This document shows, one piece after another, positions 7,076 through 12,269 of a DNA stretch of 12,269 nucleotides (position 1 is its first letter; each line of letters opens with the position of its first letter). The notes below the pieces were generated by a model. The model made no database searches and had not been told where the DNA came from. It saw nothing but the letters and a program-made list of their open reading frames with translations. The translations under genes and the position numbers were made by a program. The stretch comes from Bordetella parapertussis (GTDB taxonomy: Bacteria > Pseudomonadota > Gammaproteobacteria > Burkholderiales > Burkholderiaceae_D): NCBI GenBank assembly GCA_945883145.1, contig CAMCXB010000066.1:1-12269 (forward strand), written 5' to 3'.

Positions 7076-8235
7076 TAGACGACAGCCTCTTGGGTTTGCA
7101 ATCTGCCCATGGAGTCAAACTGCAGGGCCTCTGGTACTTTAGGATCGGGTTTCTGCACTGGCGGTGCTCCTGGGGTAATGCTTGCCAGATTGAATACATA
7201 AGCGATAACTTGTGCAACCGCATAATATAAGTCTTCTGGCACAGGATGTTCAATTTCAGTGGTGAAGTACAGCGCACGCGCTAATGGAGCAGCTTGGAAA
7301 ATTTCGATACCGTGTTTTTGTGCTTCTTCACGAATACGTGCTGCGACTTCATCCGTTCCCTTAGCCAATAGTATAGGCGCACTATCACCATTAGGATCGT
7401 ATGATAAAGCAACCGCAAAGTGTTCTGGGTTAGTGATGACGACATCGGCGTTTTTCACACTGTCTATCATGCGCGCATTTGACATCTCACGCTGTTTACG
7501 TCGGATCTGACCTTTAATTTCCGGATTACCCTCTGATTGGCGCATTTCATCTTTGACTTGTTGTTTAGTCATGCGCATTTCTTTCATAAAATGCCAGCGC
7601 TGATAGGGCACATCAATCATTGCAATAATCACTAAAGATAGCGTGATTAATAAAGCGGATTTTGCTAGTAGTTCTCCAGAGGCTTGTAGCGCAGGTTCAA
7701 TTGGCATACGGCCGATGAGATTGAGTGTATCAACATTGTTATTTAAGATTGCAACAACGACACCAGTGACAAGTACAAATTTCAAGATCGCTTTGCCTAA
7801 TTCCACCCAGGCTTTAGGGCCAAAGATGCGTTTTAATCCGCTGAAAGGATTTAATTTTGATGCTTTCGGCATGACAGCTTGCATAGAAAAATTATAGCCG
7901 CCTGTTAGTCCTGTGCTGGTAATGGCGACAACGACGGTGAGAATAAAAATTGGAATGATTAGTACAAACGATTGAAGCAGTTCATCAGCAAATAATGCTG
8001 GTAAAAGATTGGATGAAAAAACGATCTTGCGATCGAAATGAAATCCTGCAGCAAAGCGCTCGGCTAATTTAGTCATGAGATAGCCTCCCATGAAAAAAAT
8101 TAGTCCCACTGCTGAGATTGTCACTGCCGCAGCTGGCAATTCCATAGAGCGAGCAATTTGTCCTTCCTTGCGAGCGTCTAAAAGACGCCGCGAGGTGGGT
8201 TCTTCTGTGCGATCTTCTGACGAACTCTCTGACAT
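7075..8235 (-). CDS. flhB: FlhB, flagellar type III export gate / substrate-specificity switch
   Basis: 386 aa, close to the family length. The N-terminus shows the FlhB signature (DRTEEPTSRRLLDARKEGQ), then four membrane segments at about 33-55, 88-110, 145-165 and 188-208, and a cytoplasmic domain from about 212. FlhB closes the export gate and switches secretion from rod/hook to filament substrates after self-cleavage in an NPTH motif. Here the motif is NPEH at 269-272: the Asn and Pro of the scissile bond are kept, Thr is replaced by Glu. The rest of the fold is intact (FAVALSYDP, PILLAKG, PLARALY). A tail of about 35 residues follows the conserved core. FliR ends one base upstream, and the DamX-like gene starts at the flhB stop. 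flhA does not follow in this window. Confidence 0.96.
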   Translation of the reverse strand: MSESSSEDRTEEPTSRRLLDARKEGQIARSMELPAAAVTISAVGLIFFMGGYLMTKLAERFAAGFHFDRKIVFSSNLLPALFADELLQSFVLIIPIFILTVVVAITSTGLTGGYNFSMQAVMPKASKLNPFSGLKRIFGPKAWVELGKAILKFVLVTGVVVAILNNNVDTLNLIGRMPIEPALQASGELLAKSALLITLSLVIIAMIDVPYQRWHFMKEMRMTKQQVKDEMRQSEGNPEIKGQIRRKQREMSNARMIDSVKNADVVITNPEHFAVALSYDPNGDSAPILLAKGTDEVAARIREEAQKHGIEIFQAAPLARALYFTTEIEHPVPEDLYYAVAQVIAYVFNLASITPGAPPVQKPDPKVPEALQFDSMGRLQTQEAVV

Positions 8236-8236
8236 A

Positions 8237-9010
8237 TTAGTTCACCACTCCCAGCAAATCGCGCACATGCGAAAAGGCCTGCATCCAGACCCATTGCATA
8301 CGACTGACTATGCTTTCAAGAGAAAAAATCAAAATTAAAAATCCCGCTACGATCGTTGCAGGAAAGCCCACTGAAAAAATATTTAAACTCGGTGCAGCTC
8401 GTGTTACCACACCCAAGCCTATGTTGATAAAGAGAAGCGAAACCATCACCGGTAGTGCGATCAGTAAGCCACCTAAAAAAATCATAGAACTCCATGCAAT
8501 CACTTTTCCAAACGGGACTTGTCCTAATAAAGACTGACCTATGGGTAAGGCACGAAAGCTATCTAATATGATGGAGATTAAAATCACATGACCACCAAAG
8601 CTAAGAAAGACCATGGTGGATAAAATCATTAAAAACTGCGCAATGGTGGCAACGTTACCCACATTAGGATCCATCATGCTTGCCATCGAGAGACCCATGG
8701 AACCAGCGATCGATTGACCTGCTACGACAATGGCACCAACAGCGACTTGTAACATCAGACCCATTAAAGCACCGATGAATAATTGATTCACAATTTCTAA
8801 TAAACCTTCGGCCGATACAGGATCAATGATGGGCCAAGTAATGAGGGGATAGATAAAGAAGGTGAGAACCATCGCGATCGCTACGCGTATACGGACGGTG
8901 ACAGCATCTAAGGAAAACAGCGGAGCTGCCATTAACATGGCGCCTATGCGCATCATAGGCCATAGAAAAGTATAGAAGCGCTCGACGATGTCCGCTGCCA
9001 GTAAATTCAT
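8237..9010 (-). CDS. fliR: FliR, flagellar export gate membrane protein
   Basis: 257 aa, the usual length. FliR assembles with FliP and FliQ into the helical core channel through which flagellar proteins leave the cytoplasm. Six or more hydrophobic stretches are visible, with family hallmarks: RIGAMLMAAPLF near the N-terminus, QLFIGALMGL, a GQSIAGSMGLSMA motif and DPNVGNVATIAQFL. The frame stays open to an ATG at 9085, but that start lies inside fliQ and adds a polar stretch foreign to the family. The ATG at 9010 gives the expected MNLLAADIV N-terminus and leaves a 25-bp gap after fliQ. Its ribosome site is weak (a GAG ten bases upstream). Confidence 0.95.
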   Translation of the reverse strand: MNLLAADIVERFYTFLWPMMRIGAMLMAAPLFSLDAVTVRIRVAIAMVLTFFIYPLITWPIIDPVSAEGLLEIVNQLFIGALMGLMLQVAVGAIVVAGQSIAGSMGLSMASMMDPNVGNVATIAQFLMILSTMVFLSFGGHVILISIILDSFRALPIGQSLLGQVPFGKVIAWSSMIFLGGLLIALPVMVSLLFINIGLGVVTRAAPSLNIFSVGFPATIVAGFLILIFSLESIVSRMQWVWMQAFSHVRDLLGVVN

Positions 9011-9035
9011 GGGGGTCGTCTCATTGCTTCTGATG

Positions 9036-9305
9036 TCAGGAGAACAGCACAGGGATGCGCTTGAAGATATCTTTGGTGTAGTCAACCATCACGGTTAATT
9101 GCCAAGCACCGAATAAAGATAAAGCTAAACCCATTGCGACGAGTTTGGGAATAAAAGATAGCGTAGCTTCATTGATAGATGTTGCTGCTTGAATCACACC
9201 AATGAATAAGCCGACTGCAAGTGCAACCACTAGCATGGGTGCGGACACTAACATCACAGTCCAGAGTGCATTGCGGCCCAGATCAATAACAGTTGCGGGT
9301 TCCAT
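9036..9305 (-). CDS. fliQ: FliQ, flagellar export gate small membrane protein
   Basis: 89 aa, typical for FliQ. Two hydrophobic segments (about 14-40 and 50-72) flank the conserved IGVIQAATSINEATLSFIPK loop, which in the FliPQR complex lines the export channel. Gene order, with fliP 15 bp upstream and fliR 25 bp downstream, supports the call. No unusual residues noted. Confidence 0.96.
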   Translation of the reverse strand: MEPATVIDLGRNALWTVMLVSAPMLVVALAVGLFIGVIQAATSINEATLSFIPKLVAMGLALSLFGAWQLTVMVDYTKDIFKRIPVLFS

Positions 9306-9320
9306 AATTTTCTTTCTCAG

Positions 9321-10061
9321 TTAGGGCATCGCAAAGCTAGATGCGAGTGAACCCATTAACATGCTCCATCCATCGACGAGGACGAACAGCATTAATTTAA
9401 AAGGCATAGAAATCATCATCGGTGAGAGCATCATCATACCCATGGACATCAGTACGCTAGATACAATCAGATCGATAACAACAAAGGGGATATAAATTAA
9501 AAAGCCTATCGTGAAAGCACTTTTCAGTTCTGAGGTCATGAACGCAGGTACCAGTGTTGTGAAGGGTACGGATTCAGGTCCTTGTAATTCTGTTTTGCTA
9601 CGTGCAATCTCCATAAACATAGAGATATCTTCTTCACGTGTTTGCGCCATCATAAAGCCACGTATCGGCTCTTCCGCTGCGGCTAAGGCTTGCTCGAACG
9701 GCATGTTTTGATTCATGAAGGGTAGGATGGCATTGTTATACACATCACTAAACACTGGCTGCATGATAAACAGTGTGAGGAATAATGATAGCCCTACTAA
9801 AACTTGATTCGGTGGTGTTTGGCCGGTACCTAGTGCTTGACGCAAAATAGACATCACGATGATGATGCGTACAAACGAAGTCATCATCAACAACATTGAC
9901 GGCAACAGCGTCAATACAGTCATCAAGCCCAATAATTGCAGCGTTAAGCTATACGATTGCGTACCGCCTTTGGCAGTCACGACATTCATGATTGGTAAGC
10001 CTTGGGCGTACGCAAACAATGGTGCCATCAGCAGAAGGACGATGAACAGGCGGCGTAACAT
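9321..10061 (-). CDS. fliP: FliP, flagellar export gate membrane protein
   Basis: 246 aa. It begins with a cleavable signal peptide (MLRRLFIVLLLMAPLFAYA, likely cut after residue 19), as is usual for FliP. Then come membrane segments with the conserved LLPSMLLMMTSFVRI and LRQALGTGQTPPNQVLVGL motifs, a periplasmic domain (about 108-180), and the C-terminal GFLIYIPFVVIDLIVSS and MGMMMLSP motifs. FliP forms the pentamer at the heart of the FliPQR export gate in the basal body. The gene starts two bases after fliO ends. Confidence 0.97.
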   Translation of the reverse strand: MLRRLFIVLLLMAPLFAYAQGLPIMNVVTAKGGTQSYSLTLQLLGLMTVLTLLPSMLLMMTSFVRIIIVMSILRQALGTGQTPPNQVLVGLSLFLTLFIMQPVFSDVYNNAILPFMNQNMPFEQALAAAEEPIRGFMMAQTREEDISMFMEIARSKTELQGPESVPFTTLVPAFMTSELKSAFTIGFLIYIPFVVIDLIVSSVLMSMGMMMLSPMMISMPFKLMLFVLVDGWSMLMGSLASSFAMP

Positions 10062-10063
10062 GT

Positions 10064-10438
10064 TTAGCTCCCGCTCTTATCTTGTGCGCCATGCTTGGCA
10101 GATTTCAACATATCAGCAAAACGTTTCGCTAAAGGTGGAATAGCGGAGACTTCTTCATTCGATGTTAACGGTAAGTTCATCTGTTCTTCTGGAACAGTGA
10201 AGCTTGCCAGTGTCGTCATTTGTTGTGCTGTTAGACCAATTAAAATTTCTTGATCGCGCACACGCACTAAAATTAATTTTTGACGAGGACCAGTAGAAAA
10301 TGTTTCCAACAGGCGTATGCGACGTTGCGCAATACCGAGCAGGTTACCGCTTTGCATTTTCTTCATCAGAAACAGCACTGCGCCTAGTAGAGCAAGGACG
10401 ATGGCAAAACTAAACGCAAAGGATAACCAGTTGGTCAT
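10064..10438 (-). CDS. fliO: FliO, flagellar export gate assembly protein
   Basis: 124 aa. One N-terminal membrane segment (about 6-25) is followed by a small cytoplasmic domain with the FliO pattern: IRLLETFSTGPRQKLILVRVRDQEILIGLTAQQM split over residues 41-74 (Gly-Pro-Arg-Gln-Lys-Leu, then strongly hydrophobic beta strands). FliO helps FliP assemble into a pentamer and is not part of the final gate. There is no cleaved signal. The placement between fliN and fliP agrees with the standard order; the 2-bp gap to fliP suggests coupling. Confidence 0.9.
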   Translation of the reverse strand: MTNWLSFAFSFAIVLALLGAVLFLMKKMQSGNLLGIAQRRIRLLETFSTGPRQKLILVRVRDQEILIGLTAQQMTTLASFTVPEEQMNLPLTSNEEVSAIPPLAKRFADMLKSAKHGAQDKSGS

Positions 10439-10449
10439 GATGGTCTCAG

Positions 10450-10773
10450 TTAAACAGTTCTCATACGTTCGCTGGCAGGCACAACGCGGGTTAGTCTGAT
10501 GCCGTAGCGATCATTGACTAATACCACTTCGCCTTGTGCGACAACGGTGTTGTTGACTAACAGATCGAGTGGCTCACCAGCGATACGATCAAGTTCAACT
10601 ACGCTACCTTGTGTTAAACGCAGTAGGTCACGAATTTTCATTTGTGTGCGGCCGACTTCTACCGTAATCGATACGGAGATGTTTTGCAGCACATCGGGAT
10701 TAATGTGACTAGACAATTTAGCATTGCCATCATCATCTAGTTCGTTATCTTGTTCTGTGGTCATGTCAGTCAT
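10450..10773 (-). CDS. fliN: FliN, flagellar motor switch protein
   Basis: 107 aa, short for the family because the N-terminal extension is small. The SpoA/SPOA C-terminal fold is clear: ISVSITVEVGRTQMKIRDLL, LTQGSVVELDRIAGEPLDLLV split across 45-73, and VLVNDRYGIRLTRVV. FliN forms the lower C-ring with FliM, binds FliH to dock the export ATPase complex, and takes part in switching. The ATG at 10773 has AGGA six bases upstream and lies 18 bp after fliM. A second in-frame ATG three codons in is possible but less well spaced. Confidence 0.95.
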   Translation of the reverse strand: MTDMTTEQDNELDDDGNAKLSSHINPDVLQNISVSITVEVGRTQMKIRDLLRLTQGSVVELDRIAGEPLDLLVNNTVVAQGEVVLVNDRYGIRLTRVVPASERMRTV

Positions 10774-10791
10774 GATGCGTCCTGAGTCTGT

Positions 10792-11838
10792 TTAAATAGT
10801 TTCGGGGTTAATCGAACGATCAATACGAAGCGCTACTTGTGGTCCAGCCATGCCGACTTGTCCTTGGAAAGAGGGTAAGCCACCGACAAGAACTGAAGCC
10901 AATTCTGGTTTGTTGAAGAATAGCAGGTCGCCTTCCTTCAGTGATTTTACTTTGGAATAGTCTGCAGTAATTTGACCGAGCAGTACTTGAATCTCTAACT
11001 CAGCATCACCCACTGCAGCGCTTAATTCTTTGCGCCATTTTTGATCGGATTCTTCGCTGCCATCGGCTTGTACACGGTTACGCAGTAAGTCACGTAAAGG
11101 TTTTAATGCAGAGTAGGGATAGACCAGATCAACAAAACCTTTTACGCCGCCATTACCTTCGGTATCAAAGCGCGACATGATTACTAAATCATTTTCATCT
11201 GCGATTTGCGCAAATTGCGGATTGATTTCCGAACCTACGTGTTCTAAATCAATTTGTAGCAATGGTGCCCATGCTTCTTTTAAAGAGCGGAAGAAGACGT
11301 CGATAATGATTTTAATCACACGTGATTCAGTTGGTGTGAACATGCGGCCTGGTGGTAACCAGTTAGCAGGTAAAGCTTCACCATTTTTTGAATCTGTACG
11401 GCGACGTGGTGCGCCAGGCATACCTGCACCAGTACCACCAAAAAAATTGTCGAGAGCAGAAAACACCACCGTTGGTTCAATCACTGCGAGTGAAAAACCA
11501 CGTAAAGGATTGATACGAATCGTGTTAACGGAAAGTGGTGGACGTAGATCACGTAGATAATCACCAAAGCGCACGATTTGTGCACGCGATGGCGTGATAC
11601 GTGGGCTAGTACGTAATATTTCCATCAAGCCTAAGCGGAACAAACGCACGAAGCGCTCGTTAATCATTTCGAGAGCAGAAGTGTTAACACCGAGTGTGCT
11701 GTCTTCACTTGCTAGATCGTGTTTTTTTACACGAGTAGTGAGATTAAAGCCTGTGTCAACAGCGATAGAACCGTCGTCTATGCCTTCAGCAAGCGCCGCC
11801 AGTTCTTCCGGTGATAGCAGGTTACTTTGTTCAGCCAT
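10792..11838 (-). CDS. fliM: FliM, flagellar motor switch protein
   Basis: 348 aa, slightly longer than usual (about 325-335). FliM builds the C-ring, binds CheY-P through an N-terminal peptide, FliG through its middle domain and FliN through its C-terminal SPOA domain. Visible: N-terminal peptide LLSPEELAALAEG (7-19, divergent from the common LSQxEIDALL), a middle domain from about 50 with LRTSPRITPSRAQ, the FliG-contact GGTG at 134-137, and SPOA motifs at about 275-345 (ELEIQVLLGQI, LKEGDLLFF). Between GGTG and FTPTE lie 29 residues where E. coli has about 10, including PRRRTDSKNGE, so an extra surface loop is likely. The gene lies 36 bp after fliL. Confidence 0.95.
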   Translation of the reverse strand: MAEQSNLLSPEELAALAEGIDDGSIAVDTGFNLTTRVKKHDLASEDSTLGVNTSALEMINERFVRLFRLGLMEILRTSPRITPSRAQIVRFGDYLRDLRPPLSVNTIRINPLRGFSLAVIEPTVVFSALDNFFGGTGAGMPGAPRRRTDSKNGEALPANWLPPGRMFTPTESRVIKIIIDVFFRSLKEAWAPLLQIDLEHVGSEINPQFAQIADENDLVIMSRFDTEGNGGVKGFVDLVYPYSALKPLRDLLRNRVQADGSEESDQKWRKELSAAVGDAELEIQVLLGQITADYSKVKSLKEGDLLFFNKPELASVLVGGLPSFQGQVGMAGPQVALRIDRSINPETI

Positions 11839-11874
11839 GGCCGCGCTCGATTGAATGTTAGTTAGGTTAAATGC

Positions 11875-12269
11875 TTATTGCACGACGAATTCAGTAAAGC
11901 TGACTTCTTCAACACCGCCAAAGCCTTCATATTTTTCCAGCAGCGAGTTGATAGTCAAGCGCAGATTTTCAGCTAACGCTTTACGGAAATCAGCCTGATT
12001 GATATCGGCTTCTGTATTCAGACGCATTACGTCTAGCATAGCAGCTCGGATAGGCAATTCATGTGTTTTGATGTTCTTGATTACGCGATCATCATAATGG
12101 GTCATGATCGTGACTTGCACCTGCATCACTTTACGTGAGCCGGTCAAATTGGAGAGCAGTGGTTTTTCCAATGTGTAGTAATTGTATTTCCAGCGCTGGT
12201 TATCCGGATCATTCGCTACCAGTTCTTTGGTGGGTGGTTCGGCACCTGGTTTAGCGTGACTATCAGCAG
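11875..12269 (-). CDS. fliL: FliL, flagellar basal-body/stator-associated protein (N-terminus outside window)
   Basis: C-terminal 130 residues plus stop; the frame runs off the right edge, so the N-terminal membrane anchor is not seen. The visible part has the FliL periplasmic core: YYTLEKPLLSNLTG, then VMQVQVTIMTHYDDRVI, then IKTHELPIRAAMLDVM, and a C-terminal KALAENLRLTINSLLEKYEG helix with VSFTEFVVQ. FliL rings surround the stator and raise torque or support surface motility. A TTG at 12171 could be misread as a start, but it encodes a Leu inside the conserved block. It heads the visible part of the fliLMNOPQR-flhB operon. Confidence 0.93.
   Translation of the reverse strand, partial: ADSHAKPGAEPPTKELVANDPDNQRWKYNYYTLEKPLLSNLTGSRKVMQVQVTIMTHYDDRVIKNIKTHELPIRAAMLDVMRLNTEADINQADFRKALAENLRLTINSLLEKYEGFGGVEEVSFTEFVVQ

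Noticed and set aside
9011..9085. Longer FliR start at 9085
   Set aside because: It lies inside fliQ and adds a polar N-terminus unlike the family; ATG 9010 gives the expected start.

Overview
This window is a flagellar gene region from a Gram-negative bacterium, most likely a gammaproteobacterium. The evidence is a FleQ/FlrA-type sigma-54 activator, a PomA/PomB-type stator pair, and the gammaproteobacterial order fliL-M-N-O-P-Q-R-flhB. Base composition is moderate and slightly AT-rich. No rRNA, tRNA, transposase, integrase or CRISPR array was seen. Coding is nearly continuous, and there is no gene-free stretch longer than about 112 bases.

Plus strand, 1-3047: the 3' part of a FleQ/FlrA-like flagellar master regulator, which runs off the left edge. 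It is followed by pomA-like and pomB-like stator genes. The three genes are close enough to be one transcription unit.

Bases 3048-3159 separate two convergent units. They hold a perfect 10-bp-stem inverted repeat that may act as a terminator.

Minus strand, 12269-3160: one tightly packed unit, read in the order fliL (cut by the right edge), fliM, fliN, fliO, fliP, fliQ, fliR, flhB, then three non-canonical genes. FliL is the stator-associated membrane protein. FliM and FliN form the switch complex (C-ring). FliO, FliP, FliQ, FliR and FlhB form the flagellar type III export gate.

The most interesting part is the tail of that operon, 3160-7075. FlhB's stop codon overlaps the start of a DamX-like protein with one membrane segment and a C-terminal SPOR-type domain. 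Next comes a small soluble protein built from about ten copies of a 12-residue repeat (consensus G-P-S-x-x-R-x-M-[HQ]-D-A-[DE]). This is coupled by an ATGA overlap to a single-span membrane protein with long coiled-coil and Arg/Glu-rich helical regions. In many gammaproteobacteria flhA-flhF-flhG follow flhB; here these three genes take that place. They look like an undescribed, flagellum-linked envelope module, possibly a polar or basal-body scaffold. That role is inference.

Smaller peculiarities: FlhB has NPEH instead of the usual NPTH autocleavage motif; FliM has about 19 extra residues after GGxG and a divergent N-terminal CheY-binding peptide; the PomB-like protein seems to carry a partial duplication of its peptidoglycan-binding domain; and the PomA-like protein has an Ala/Pro-rich C-terminal tail.
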